64,000 nt of DNA from contig JAEZGH010000049.1 in assembly GCA_023417065.1 (NCBI GenBank), forward strand, positions 1 to 64,000, written 5' to 3'. Made by a program: the position numbers and the translations under genes. The notes beneath the pieces are model-generated. The model saw nothing but the letters and a program-made list of their open reading frames with translations, was not told the origin of the DNA and made no database searches. Each line of letters starts with the position of its first letter. The stretch's first letter is position 1. Source of the DNA: Bacteroidota bacterium (GTDB taxonomy: Bacteria; Bacteroidota; Bacteroidia; Cytophagales; Cyclobacteriaceae). Positions 17,642 through 26,712 of the stretch are shown piece by piece.

Positions 17642-18625
17642 ATGTTCCTCTCAAAAATTCGTCAGCGCGAATCCGGTATCCTCGTTTACGGCATCTGTCC
17701 ACCGAAAGTACTCACGCCTCTCGATAAGGTTGTGAAGAGTGCCGACAGACTGGCAAGTGATCTGGCAACAATCGACATCGACGCCCTTATCGTCTATGAT
17801 GTTCAGGATGAATCCGCACGTACGTCAGAGGAACGTCCCTTTCCCTATGTCAGCTCCCTCGATCCCCTGGAGTATTCAAGTCAGTACCTCCGTGCTGTAA
17901 ACGTTCCTAAAATTATCTATCGCCCTGCAGGCATGTTTTCGCGGGATGAACTCCAGACATGGCTTTCAGATGTAGCCCGCATCAACGCCTATCCGGTTTT
18001 CGTCGGGGTCCCTGCACCGGATTATGTTCCGAAGACTTCGCTGGCGGAAGCATACGCACTATGGCGCGACGCCCATGCATCAGAATCTGTCATTGGTGCC
18101 GTTACTATTCCCGAAAGACACGCAGTGCTCAGGGATGAGCAGTTTCGCATTCTGGACAAGGTCTCAAATGGCGTCTCGTTCTTTGTGTCTCAATGTATAT
18201 TCCACATCGAATACGTTGTGCGTATGCTCGACGACCTTGTGGCGAAATGTCGCGAAGAAAAACGTGAGATCCCGACGATGATTTTTACGCTGACGATCTG
18301 CGGCTCCGCTAAAACGTTGCAGTTTCTTGAGTGGTTAGGAATCACAGTTCCGGAGCCGATTCGCCAGGAACTGTGCGCAGCTGATAACCCCGTTGAATGT
18401 TCGGTCCGAATTGCATCTGAGATTGCCTCCCAACTGATCGAATGTTGCCGCGAGCGGTCAATACCTTTTGGCTTCAACGTTGAAAGTGTAGCCATCCGGA
18501 GGGAGGAAATTGAAGCATCGCATCAGCTGGTGCGCATTATACATCGCCTCCTGGTGGATTCAGGAATCCGGATTTCTGTTTCCGAAAACGAAACGTTGCC
18601 GCCACCCCGCACGGCAGTGTTGTGA
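17642..18625 (+). CDS. Methylenetetrahydrofolate-reductase-like protein
   Basis: Protein of 327 residues with no signal peptide. The arrangement of short hydrophobic strands and helices fits a TIM barrel, and the C-terminal FGFNVESVAIRREEIEAS together with VSFFVSQCIF matches the MTHFR-like flavoprotein superfamily, of which many Bacteroidota carry a divergent paralogue annotated only as MTHFR-like. True MetF motifs are only partly present, so methylene-THF may not be the substrate. It follows the glycosylase gene but has its own promoter element. Confidence 0.6.
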   Translation: MFLSKIRQRESGILVYGICPPKVLTPLDKVVKSADRLASDLATIDIDALIVYDVQDESARTSEERPFPYVSSLDPLEYSSQYLRAVNVPKIIYRPAGMFSRDELQTWLSDVARINAYPVFVGVPAPDYVPKTSLAEAYALWRDAHASESVIGAVTIPERHAVLRDEQFRILDKVSNGVSFFVSQCIFHIEYVVRMLDDLVAKCREEKREIPTMIFTLTICGSAKTLQFLEWLGITVPEPIRQELCAADNPVECSVRIASEIASQLIECCRERSIPFGFNVESVAIRREEIEASHQLVRIIHRLLVDSGIRISVSENETLPPPRTAVL

Positions 18626-18643
18626 ACTACATTCTACAGTAGC

Positions 18644-19183
18644 TCAGTTTGCTTCAACCCAGAATTCCCACGTGCCCCTGTCCTGATGGGTTAACAACAT
18701 TCCGCGGCCACTTTCTGCATGTGGAAGGCCTGTTACAAAGTACTTCGGAAACTTAACGCTTTCGATATAGAACGCGCCATCACTACCCTTGTGATAGACA
18801 AAACGATTATAGGTAGTAGCTTCGCTCGGTCCGGCAAGCGTGGACATTTTTATGAAGCGTTGCTTAACGTTTGCCCCCGGATGGAACGCCGAATCGATAG
18901 ACCAGTAACCTCCGTTGCCGTTGTGTATAAGTACGCCATCTCCGGAAGCAGGCAATTGAATCGTCCACTTTTTTGAATTGTCATCGAGAGGATACTTCTT
19001 TGAATAAGTTACCGTTCGGACTGAACTACCCTCCTGAACGACGTAGACGGTATCGAGATCATAGTTTCGAGTGAAAAGATATCCGTACTTCGGCCACGCC
19101 TCATTCTCAGGTGCAGAATCATGACATGAGAATATCACAAGTGAAGCAATTGGAATGAGCAGACGAGTTATGTGGACTTTCAT
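18644..19183 (-). CDS. Lipoprotein with beta-trefoil-like repeats
   Basis: Protein of 179 residues from MKVHITRLL; the lipobox VIFSC puts the lipidated Cys near 20. The upstream 24 codons in frame are not needed. The mature part has repeated short beta segments with polar turns (YWSIDSAF, FVYHKGSDGAFYIESVKFPK, GMLLTHQDRGTWEFW), as in ricin-type beta-trefoils. A role in glycan or ligand binding at the cell surface is inference. Convergent with the MTHFR-like gene, stop codons 18 bases apart. Confidence 0.65.
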   Translation of the reverse strand: MKVHITRLLIPIASLVIFSCHDSAPENEAWPKYGYLFTRNYDLDTVYVVQEGSSVRTVTYSKKYPLDDNSKKWTIQLPASGDGVLIHNGNGGYWSIDSAFHPGANVKQRFIKMSTLAGPSEATTYNRFVYHKGSDGAFYIESVKFPKYFVTGLPHAESGRGMLLTHQDRGTWEFWVEAN

Positions 19184-19310
19184 AATGCGAGGGTTCAGAT
19201 ATATGATTGGTCGTGTGGTCCAAATATCGACACTTAACCCATCCAGCACAGTCACATGATGATGTGAGTGTCAGATACTATGCCGGTGCATAATTCATTT
19301 GAAAGAAAAA

Positions 19311-19333
19311 AGCCGGAGACTATTGCCCCGGCT
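19311..19333 (-). terminator. Terminator after the MotA/ExbB-like gene
   Basis: AGCCGG pairs with CCGGCT around a 10-base loop; on the minus strand a run of six U follows at once. It lies about 35 bases past the stop of the gene at 19367-19771. Confidence 0.75.
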
Positions 19334-19366
19334 GTGAACGTTGTTGCTGAAACACGACACATACCC

Positions 19367-19771
19367 TCAGGGTTGAGTCTTTGCCGAAGGCCTCAGGAGT
19401 AAGAGCCCCAAACGCGAAATTACAAAAATGATCATGCCGTATATTGCTGTGATCAAAGCCACCTTCATGCCTCCCATAATAACATTTGGCGGTAGGGAAA
19501 CTTCCGATTCCGCCAACGATCCAAAGGCAAAAAACAGTCCGATGGCTGTGCTCAGCGCTCCCCACACAAGCGCAATCAACGACACGTGGTGGATCGGCGC
19601 TATCAGTTTTTGGTGATCGACATGTTTCATATACCTTAGGTAAAGCGCATAGCCGATTAACACCAGGTTCGTGATAAACAAAATGGAGAGAACCGACATG
19701 TATTCGATTCCGCCTTCGATATGATAGTACATCATAGTGATAAAGCTTTGGTTTTTATTAGATTTAGACAA
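19367..19771 (-). CDS. MotA/TolQ/ExbB-type membrane protein
   Basis: Protein of 134 residues with three membrane helices (about 25-45, 60-85, 98-122). The loop and helix pattern, with SLIALVWGALSTAIGLFFAF, GGMKVALITAIYGMIIFVISRL, matches the proton-channel core of the MotA/TolQ/ExbB superfamily, where two such helices line the ion path. No ExbD/TolR partner is next to it. Short for the family (usually 200 or more), so it may be a stripped-down member with a different partner. It has its own terminator. Confidence 0.75.
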   Translation of the reverse strand: MSKSNKNQSFITMMYYHIEGGIEYMSVLSILFITNLVLIGYALYLRYMKHVDHQKLIAPIHHVSLIALVWGALSTAIGLFFAFGSLAESEVSLPPNVIMGGMKVALITAIYGMIIFVISRLGLLLLRPSAKTQP

Positions 19772-19918
19772 GGATAAACTGAATTTTATTGCCGTACCGT
19801 GATATGAAGTGAAAGTGTTTTCAGTTGCGGGATTTTCAATCCAGACAACCGGATGTGTCGAAAGGGGCGCGAAATGTGTTGAAAAGGGCAGGTTGAAGGC
19901 AGCAACGCTTATTTGATT

Positions 19919-19926
19919 TATCTTTT
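19919..19926 (+). promoter_or_regulatory. -7-like element TATCTTTT before the LytS-type kinase
   Basis: One mismatch to TATCTTTG, ending 8 bases before the ATG at 19935; another short-leader promoter of the kind seen elsewhere in this window. Confidence 0.4.
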
Positions 19927-19934
19927 CGCAAATT

Positions 19935-20978
19935 ATGACCCGGCTGGAGTTATTTGTTGATACGATGCTTACCAGACATCGCTGGTTGATTCACTGTTTC
20001 TTCTGGAGTGCGGTGCTGATCTGGTATGCCTTGTTTTTCGGAAGACAGGGAAATAGCTTTCTCAATACCGTGTTTTTTGTAGGGCTGCTGATGCCTGTAA
20101 CTATCGGGGCCTCGTACTTTTTGAATTACTTCCTCGTACCCCGCTACCTCGTCAACGCGAGGTATGGGCTCTTTGTGCTTTACGCGGTGTATACGCTGAT
20201 CATCGCCGTCTTTCTTGAACTCCTGATCTCAACCCTCACACTGGCTGCCGTTGCAGAGTTCAATATCAAAAACATGAGCCCTGCTTCAATCGACGTATTT
20301 TTTCTTCTCGCTTCCCTGCTGTCGGTGGTGCTCCTTGTTTTTGCGATTAAGTTGTTGCTGAACTGGCGATCCACAAGTGCAGATTTTGAAAAACTGAAAA
20401 TTGAAAAAATAGAAAGCGAACTCCGCTTCCTTAAGACGCAACTCAATCCACATTTCCTTTTCAATACACTGAATAACCTGTATTACCTGACCCTTGAAAA
20501 ATCCGACCGGGCACCAAGGTCACTGCTCCAGCTGAGCGAAATACTGGATTACGTTCTCTATACTAAAACAAATTTAGTCGCACTGGAGCAGGAGCTGCAT
20601 CAGGTGCATAACTACATCCAGCTTGAATCGCTTCACTATCAGGACCGGCTCTCGATCTCAACTTCTGTACATGGAAACCAGGGGGATCACACTGTTCCGC
20701 CCATGTTGCTGATATCGTTGATGGAAAATGCATTCAAGCATGGAGTTGCAAGATCAAAAGATACTTCGGTCATCGAACTCAACGTCGGATGCAGGGAAAA
20801 CGAAATGACGATTTTCCTGCGCAATAGTGTGTTCGGCACAAATACAACGAAAGGCGGGATCGGCTTGAGCAACCTGCGCGCCCAACTGAATCTACTCTAT
20901 CCGGGCAGACATAGTCTGGTGATTGATGATAAGATTCCCAATCAGTTTTTGATTTCAATAACGCTGAAGAATAGATGA
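19935..20978 (+). CDS. LytS-family sensor histidine kinase
   Basis: Protein of 347 residues: four membrane helices (about 18-32, 45-65, 78-102, 120-142), a short coiled linker, then the His_kinase domain with phosphoacceptor His173 in LNPHFLFNTLNNL and an HATPase end (MENAFKHGV, GGIGLSNLRAQL). No periplasmic sensor, so it probably senses membrane or lipid-soluble signals. Its stop overlaps the start of the LytTR regulator by 4 bases, a typical pair. Confidence 0.94.
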   Translation: MTRLELFVDTMLTRHRWLIHCFFWSAVLIWYALFFGRQGNSFLNTVFFVGLLMPVTIGASYFLNYFLVPRYLVNARYGLFVLYAVYTLIIAVFLELLISTLTLAAVAEFNIKNMSPASIDVFFLLASLLSVVLLVFAIKLLLNWRSTSADFEKLKIEKIESELRFLKTQLNPHFLFNTLNNLYYLTLEKSDRAPRSLLQLSEILDYVLYTKTNLVALEQELHQVHNYIQLESLHYQDRLSISTSVHGNQGDHTVPPMLLISLMENAFKHGVARSKDTSVIELNVGCRENEMTIFLRNSVFGTNTTKGGIGLSNLRAQLNLLYPGRHSLVIDDKIPNQFLISITLKNR

Positions 20979-21679
20979 AGGTCCGCTGTATTGTAGTTGA
21001 TGATGAACCCTTTGCAAGGAAGCTGGTGATTTCGCATATATCCAGGATCGATTTCCTGGAGTTCTCAGGCGAGTTTGGCGATGCGTTTGCCGCCAGCAAC
21101 TTTCTTCGTCGCCAGCCTGCGGACCTCCTGTTTCTTGACATTGATATGCCGGAAATGACGGGCTTCGAATTTCTGAGCTCGCTGGTGGATCCACCCTCAG
21201 TCATCATCACGACTGCCCATCGGAACTTTGCTCCTGAAGCTTTTGAACTGGATGTGGTTGATTATCTGCTTAAGCCGATTTCTTTTGAACGCCTTTATAA
21301 AGCTGTGAACAGATTCCTTGAGCGGAAGCCTCATACGTCGGGAACTATCGGCGGCAGCGATGAGGACCTTTTTATCTACGTGAAAGCTGACAGAAAAATC
21401 CATAAGTTATTTCTTAAGAACATCCTGTTTATCGAAAGCCTCGACGACTATATCAGGATCCATATGAAAGACGGCGTACTGGTTTCGCGGGAGAATATTA
21501 CGAGCATGGAAGAGAAACTCGAACGAAACTATTTCGTCAGAATACACCGCTCCTTTATTGTCTCCCGCAGGCATATCGCGTCTATAACATCCGACGGCGT
21601 CGAGTTGCAGGGTGGCCGCGTTTTCCCTTTCGGCAGAACGTTTAAGATGGCAGCTCTCAATGCCCTGGGGCTGACGTAG
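20975..21679 (+). CDS. LytTR-family response regulator
   Basis: Protein of 234 residues: receiver (1-120; DD at 9-10, phosphoacceptor Asp55 in LFLDIDMPE, Lys in LLKPIS) and a LytTR DNA-binding domain (about 135-230; KNILFIESLDDYIRIHMKD, FVRIHRSFIVS). Co-translated with the kinase. LytTR regulators bind direct repeats upstream of targets; none could be assigned here. Confidence 0.94.
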   Translation: MKVRCIVVDDEPFARKLVISHISRIDFLEFSGEFGDAFAASNFLRRQPADLLFLDIDMPEMTGFEFLSSLVDPPSVIITTAHRNFAPEAFELDVVDYLLKPISFERLYKAVNRFLERKPHTSGTIGGSDEDLFIYVKADRKIHKLFLKNILFIESLDDYIRIHMKDGVLVSRENITSMEEKLERNYFVRIHRSFIVSRRHIASITSDGVELQGGRVFPFGRTFKMAALNALGLT

Positions 21680-21764
21680 ATTTCTGATTTCAGGTTTTGG
21701 ATTGATCAACCAATCGTTCCCCGAGTCGCATTGTCCCACGGCAGTAAGCCTGCCTGCAGGACCT

Positions 21765-22637
21765 CTATTCTGTTTGGCCTTTCTTCTTGAAGATCTTTTT
21801 TATTCCGGCAACCAATGCTAGCGTGAGAAATCCGACTATCAAGCCAAGACCGAACTCTTTAACGATAGACGGTACCCCGGGCACGCTATGATGGAGGAAT
21901 GGAACGTTGTGTTCGAATATCCCTCCCGAGACCAGGATTAATGCAATGGTACCAATAACTCCCAGCGCTTTAATGATGATAGGTAATGACTTGACCAGAA
22001 TGTTGCCGAATGCGGATACTGCGCCTTTTCCTCCGGAGCGTTTGATGAGTCTGAAGCCAATGTCATCCATGCGAACAATCAACGCCACAAAACCATACAC
22101 ACCTACCGTAGCCAGGAGGGCAACGATGGATACTGTGAAAATTTGTATAGGCAACTCGCGGTCAAGTACCGTTCCAAGCGCGATGATGACAATCTCAACC
22201 GAGAGGATGAAGTCGGTAGTGATAGCTGATTTTACCTTCGTTTTTTCGGCTACTCTGTCATCCTGCTCGGCCTGCTTGATAACCTCTTCACCCTTCTTCT
22301 TGCGATGGAAAAGAAACTCATAAATTTTTTCTGCTCCTTCGTAGGAAAGATAAAGTCCTCCAAAGACAAGGATAATCTTGACTGCAGTCGGAAGGAATGC
22401 CGTTAGCAGTAATGCAATGGGTACGATAATCAGTTTGTTGAGAAGCGAGCCTTTCGTGATCGCCCATAATACCGGAAGTTCCCGGCTGGCCAGAAAGCCT
22501 GTTGCTTTTTCTGCGTTAACGGCGAGATCATCGCCCAGAATCCCGGCTGTCTTTCGCGTAGCGATCTTGCTAGCCACAGCAACGTCGTCCATCAAAGCGG
22601 CTACATCGTCCAGAACAGTAAAAATACCTGATGCCAT
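21765..22637 (-). CDS. DUF808 family membrane protein (YedI-like)
   Basis: Protein of 290 residues from MASGIFTVLDDVAALMDD, the standard N-terminus of the family; the frame runs 18 codons further but a TATCTTTC element at 22655-22662 on the minus strand marks the shorter start. Several membrane helices (about 70-95, 110-120, 150-190, 230-285) alternate with charged loops (FHRKKKGEEVIKQAE). Function of DUF808 is unknown. Confidence 0.9.
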   Translation of the reverse strand: MASGIFTVLDDVAALMDDVAVASKIATRKTAGILGDDLAVNAEKATGFLASRELPVLWAITKGSLLNKLIIVPIALLLTAFLPTAVKIILVFGGLYLSYEGAEKIYEFLFHRKKKGEEVIKQAEQDDRVAEKTKVKSAITTDFILSVEIVIIALGTVLDRELPIQIFTVSIVALLATVGVYGFVALIVRMDDIGFRLIKRSGGKGAVSAFGNILVKSLPIIIKALGVIGTIALILVSGGIFEHNVPFLHHSVPGVPSIVKEFGLGLIVGFLTLALVAGIKKIFKKKGQTE

Positions 22638-22654
22638 ATCAATCTTATAACCCG

Positions 22655-22662
22655 GAAAGATA
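22655..22662 (-). promoter_or_regulatory. -7-like element TATCTTTC before the DUF808 gene
   Basis: TATCTTTC on the minus strand ends 17 bases before the ATG at 22637. It decides in favour of the shorter start. Confidence 0.4.
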
Positions 22663-22854
22663 AAAAGATATACCTGTTCCTTATTGACCATTTATTAGAT
22701 TCTCTTCACTATTGCCAATAGGTTTTCCAAGGTCAAACGCAAACCCCGGACGCTTAGTTGCTTGCAATTCGTTCAGCCTCAGTGAGCCACATGTCCGGTT
22801 AGCCGTAAGGTCTGATGATCAAAAAATAGTAACTTTAGAAATAACACCTGCAAT

Positions 22855-23454
22855 ATGAAAACCATCCTAACTATCGCACTCTTTTGCTGTGCCACGGTTG
22901 TCTCCCAGGCACAGTCAGGTAAAAAACTCTTCAACGGAAAAAATCTCAAGGGATGGAATATCCACGGCACTGAGAAGTGGTACGTTGAGAAAGGTGAACT
23001 CGTATGTGAAAGCGGACCCGACAAAGGTTATGGCTACCTTTCCACCGATAAAACGTACGATAACTTTGAGCTGACGCTGAAGTTCAAGCAGGAAGCCAAC
23101 GGGAACAGCGGCGTCTTCATTCGTTCGGGTATTGAGGGTACCAAAATCAGCGGATGGCAGGTGGAGGTGGCTCCATTGGGTTATCACACCGGAGGTATTT
23201 ATGAATCATATGGCCGTGGGTGGCTGGTGAAACCGGCACCAGAAGATGAGCAGTATCTCAAAACCGGTGAATGGAACGAATTAAGAATCCGTGTCCTGGG
23301 TGATGAGGTTACCTCCTGGCTCAATGGCCATCAGATGGTCACGCTTAAGGATGAAAAGATCGGGAAGGGGAAAGGCTTTATTGCGCTGCAGATTCACGAT
23401 GGTGGAGGTATCAAGGTGCGCTGGAAAGATATCGTGATCCAGGAGATGCACTGA
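22855..23454 (+). CDS. Secreted DUF1080 protein (3-keto-disaccharide hydrolase type)
   Basis: Protein of 199 residues. Signal peptide cleaved near 20 (SQAQ). The whole mature part is one DUF1080 jelly-roll: KKLFNGKNLKGWNIHG, FELTLKFKQEANGNSGVFIRS, GWQVEV, GEWNELRIRVLGDEVTSWLNG, FIALQIHDGGGIKVRWKDI. Such proteins cleave 3-keto-glycosides or bind glycans in the periplasm. A -7-like TAACTTTA lies at 22830-22837. Stands alone. Confidence 0.92.
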   Translation: MKTILTIALFCCATVVSQAQSGKKLFNGKNLKGWNIHGTEKWYVEKGELVCESGPDKGYGYLSTDKTYDNFELTLKFKQEANGNSGVFIRSGIEGTKISGWQVEVAPLGYHTGGIYESYGRGWLVKPAPEDEQYLKTGEWNELRIRVLGDEVTSWLNGHQMVTLKDEKIGKGKGFIALQIHDGGGIKVRWKDIVIQEMH

Positions 23455-23495
23455 TTCCTCCGGCCGTGTTATAGAGGTACATTGTTCTATGGTGT

Positions 23496-24428
23496 TCACT
23501 CATCATTCCACCGCGCCGGAACATCGGCAACACTTCCATGCACTTTGTCGCGCAGCATTGAAGTGAAGGCATCGTCGTCAAAAGGTTGCTGGAATTCTTT
23601 CAAGGCACGCCACAGGTTCTTTATCCCCTCAAGTTTGCTGGCGTCATAAACCTTTCCCGCAGCCATGTGCCATCGACATTGATACCAGCCATAGTTCTGC
23701 GGGTATTCGCGGCCCAGCAGATCGTAGTTGGCTTCGAGCTCAGGTAGTGTGGTGAATTTTAATGATGCCTTTGATATGGTAGCAACGGTCACCTCCGGAA
23801 ATGAGGTAAGGGCATCAAGAAGGTGCGGTTCGTTTTCTGCGATGTAGGAGTGAAGAAGGATGTTGGCAAACAGCTCACCCATCCACCTGCGCTGCACCAG
23901 CAATCCTCCCTGGTTGTGATAGGCGTGGCCCAACTCGTGGATGACGAGTAAGTCGAAAAAGGCTGCCATTGTCAGCTCATCCTGAGCATTGGTATAAGCT
24001 CGCGTGAACTTGCCACGTAGCCCTTCAGGTATCTGCTCAGCGGGAGGGACCATACTTTTCCAGAAGGCGTTGTCTTCCGATGCGACGATGAGCTTGTCGT
24101 CTGTAAAATGCGGCATACCATAAAGACTCACTTTGGTGTGTGTATTCCAGTCTTTCCTGGATAGTAGTAATAACGTCACCGATGGTGTGAAGCCGAGTTC
24201 CTGCTGATAAAACGCCGTCACCCGTTCGAGTTGGGTGGCCATACGTTGGGCCTTCGCTGCCGCGCCATCGCTGTAATAGGTTTTGAAGCCCGATCCATTC
24301 AGTTCGTTCAGTGTCGCGAACGACTGACCGGCACCTGGGCTTGAAAAGAATAAAATGGCTATTACGATCGCCAGACATGTAACCCGACGGGTGAGTTGCA
24401 TGGACCGTTCGGTTGATGGAGTAGTCAT
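23496..24428 (-). CDS. Secreted HExxH metallopeptidase-like protein
   Basis: Protein of 310 residues. An N-terminal hydrophobic segment after MQLTRR is the signal peptide (cleaved near 35); the start could be MTTPS or the later MQLTRR at residue 10. The catalytic zinc motif VIHELGHAYH (HExxH) sits about residue 165-175, and a downstream GELFANILLHSY provides a candidate Glu ligand 20-30 residues later, as in gluzincins. Periplasmic or secreted zinc protease of unknown substrate. Confidence 0.82.
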   Translation of the reverse strand: MTTPSTERSMQLTRRVTCLAIVIAILFFSSPGAGQSFATLNELNGSGFKTYYSDGAAAKAQRMATQLERVTAFYQQELGFTPSVTLLLLSRKDWNTHTKVSLYGMPHFTDDKLIVASEDNAFWKSMVPPAEQIPEGLRGKFTRAYTNAQDELTMAAFFDLLVIHELGHAYHNQGGLLVQRRWMGELFANILLHSYIAENEPHLLDALTSFPEVTVATISKASLKFTTLPELEANYDLLGREYPQNYGWYQCRWHMAAGKVYDASKLEGIKNLWRALKEFQQPFDDDAFTSMLRDKVHGSVADVPARWNDE

Positions 24429-24512
24429 TTTTGAGTGATTTTTTCAATAAATGTAATTTTCTCAATAAATGTACTCTCCGGCAGAAGGCGCGGCATAGTA
24501 AAAATTAGACAA

Positions 24513-25340
24513 CTAGTAGTAGAGGTCCTTCTGCATCCGCAAAGGCGTGGCTGAGAGCTGCTGTTGTATAATGGAAGGATTGACACCGGCGAATTCCCTG
24601 AAGTCGCGTATCATGTGCATATGGTCGAAATAGCCAGCCTGATGTGCAATGGCGGTCCAGCTCATTTGAGGATAGGCCTCATGAAGGCGGTATGCTTTTG
24701 AGAACTTCAGGATGCGCGCGTACATCTTGGGGTTCATGCCGATCCGCTCTTTGCATTTGCGTTCAAATTGCTTCGTGCTGAGGCACGACAATGACGCCAC
24801 CTGTTCAATAGGCAAATTTCCGTCGTGTTTCATGAGGACTTGCATAGCGGAGTCGAATGGCAGTCGCTCTTTGCTTCTTTGCCGCAGGTTGAGAAGAAAC
24901 GCTTCGACGATATGCTTTCCCTCTTCGAGGCTGGCGGTGTTCCGCAATTGATCCTTTACGAGCTCCATTTCAGATCCAAAGAGGTCTGTTGCATCAAGGC
25001 CACTGTCAAGCAGTTGATGCATCGGTATGCCCAGCATCCGGTACATTCCTCCTGGGAAGAAATCGACACGAATCGCGCGCAGCATGTGGTGCACCTGAAT
25101 GTTTACGCGTGTGCACTGAGGACCGATCAGAACCACGAGAGGTTGCTCCTGGAAGAGGTGACTTCCAGCTCTGCCCATCGATACCGGGTTGTTGCAATAA
25201 AAGATCAACGACTGAAATGGCGATGGCGGATACGGTGAAATGGCAGTCTCCATGCCATTGGGCAACACGGCATCAACAGTGGATATGTTGATCACATATT
25301 CCTGCAACGACCTGTCGGGTATGTAGATCTTGACAATCAC
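24513..25340 (-). CDS. AraC-family transcriptional regulator
   Basis: Protein of 275 residues. The N-terminal half (1-150) is a ligand-binding-like domain of the DUF6597 sort. The C-terminal 100 residues carry two HTH units typical of AraC/XylS: LPIEQVASLSCLSTKQFERKCKERIGMNPKMYARILKF, then SWTAIAHQAGYFDHMHMIRDFREFAGVNPS. The direct target is unknown; the nearest same-strand gene downstream is the metallopeptidase. Confidence 0.92.
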   Translation of the reverse strand: MIVKIYIPDRSLQEYVINISTVDAVLPNGMETAISPYPPSPFQSLIFYCNNPVSMGRAGSHLFQEQPLVVLIGPQCTRVNIQVHHMLRAIRVDFFPGGMYRMLGIPMHQLLDSGLDATDLFGSEMELVKDQLRNTASLEEGKHIVEAFLLNLRQRSKERLPFDSAMQVLMKHDGNLPIEQVASLSCLSTKQFERKCKERIGMNPKMYARILKFSKAYRLHEAYPQMSWTAIAHQAGYFDHMHMIRDFREFAGVNPSIIQQQLSATPLRMQKDLYY

Positions 25341-25797
25341 GTTCAGCGGGCGTGCAAACTGGTTGGAAAACGATTTTGAGCCATCATAAGATACGATTTT
25401 TTTCTTTATTGTTTTGTAAATCGTGCCCTGTCTTCGAATCTGAAACCTGGAAAATTCTTAGCTCAACTGAATTCCTTAAATCATCAAATCCGAGTTTCTA
25501 ATGTAAGCAGCAAAGCGCCTGGTAGGATCATCGATCTGAAGCATATTCTTGGCAAGTAAAATTCTTGAATGTTGGCAGTAAATTCAATGAGCAATACAAC
25601 GACGACGGCACACGCAGACTGAGAGATGTCCCTGATATTTAAGGTATGTCGCAATTCTTCTGATGTGCGATGTGTATCCATTTGCAACAAGCAGGAGCCA
25701 TTTGTGTAAACGCAACACAATTTGTGGTGGTGTTCAGTATATGCCTGCCTCAATGCTGTTATTTTGGTTGAGAAGTTTAGCATACTTACCAGTATCG
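25341..25797. other. Intergenic stretch, nothing recognised
   Basis: About 450 bases between the AraC regulator and the deiodinase-like gene. The frames on both strands (for example the minus frame 25484-25936) have odd composition, overlap the real gene and lack any domain. Confidence 0.4.
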
Positions 25798-26502
25798 ATG
25801 ATCGCTGCAGCCTTCGGCCGATGTAATAGTAACCCCTCAGGAATTTGTCTTTCACTGCTCTTGATCCTGCTTCTGTTCTCATGTGAGAATTCCAAATCCA
25901 TTCCATCTGAAAATGCCAGAATCGCGCTGCGCTCATCGGTGGCCGCGGGTGGTGCGTGGGATTTGTTAGGATTTCACACCGGCGAAAAAGTCCCGGACTT
26001 CATGCTGTATTCGTCGGATGGAGAGCCTTTTGATTTATATGAAGAGCTTGGGAAAGGAAAACCGATCGTTCTTGTAAACGGTAGTTACACGTGCGACTTC
26101 AGCAGAACAAACCTTCCGTCAATTGTAAATACGGCGCAAAAGCATAACGCTGAGGTTGAGGTTGTCATGGTATATACTATTGATGCTCATCCTAACGATA
26201 CGTTAAGCCCCTATGCCGTGAATGACACAGAATGGGTTCCTCCGAATAATATACGTGATAATATTTCTGCGCCGCAACCCAGAACGTATGGTGAAAGAGT
26301 AAAGCTCGCCAATCAATGGATCGAAGAAAGCGAGATATCCGTACCCGTGTTAATTGATGGTCCTGATAACGAGTACTGGACCAAATTTGGTCAGGCTCCG
26401 AATATGTGTTATATCATTTCTCCGGATGGAACTGTGGCATTCAGAGAAACATGGTATAATGACGCGGAGCTGAATGAGGCTATTCAGCACCTGAGCGAAT
26501 GA
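25798..26502 (+). CDS. Deiodinase-like thioredoxin-fold lipoprotein
   Basis: Protein of 234 residues from the Met at 25798 (a second candidate is 25741); the signal peptide ends in LLLFSC, so Cys29 is lipidated. The mature part has a thioredoxin fold: VPDFMLYSSDGEPFDLYE, then the redox loop GSYTCDFSRTNLPSI, then YTIDAHPNDTLSPY. These match the iodothyronine-deiodinase-like family, with Cys in place of selenocysteine. Animal deiodinases remove iodide; the role of bacterial homologues is unknown. Probably periplasmic or outer-membrane. Confidence 0.72.
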   Translation: MIAAAFGRCNSNPSGICLSLLLILLLFSCENSKSIPSENARIALRSSVAAGGAWDLLGFHTGEKVPDFMLYSSDGEPFDLYEELGKGKPIVLVNGSYTCDFSRTNLPSIVNTAQKHNAEVEVVMVYTIDAHPNDTLSPYAVNDTEWVPPNNIRDNISAPQPRTYGERVKLANQWIEESEISVPVLIDGPDNEYWTKFGQAPNMCYIISPDGTVAFRETWYNDAELNEAIQHLSE

Positions 26503-26712
26503 TCCCACCGACCCGTGAGCCTTATCTTTAATTCATGAATCCGAACGGAATCACAAGTTCTTCAGGAATCAGAAAATAGAAAATCAGGAACAAAAGGTAC
26601 GGCCTCCGCTACCATGTTTCTCAATCTGCTAATTTGTATATCTGTTAATGACGTCGATTGAATCGTGTTTATGGCTTCTCTTGTGATTGTTCTTAATCTA
26701 ATCTCGTTTCAT

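Noticed and set aside
25484..25936. 150-codon minus frame across the AraC/deiodinase gap
   Set aside because: Overlaps the lipoprotein signal of the real gene, odd composition, no domain or start support.
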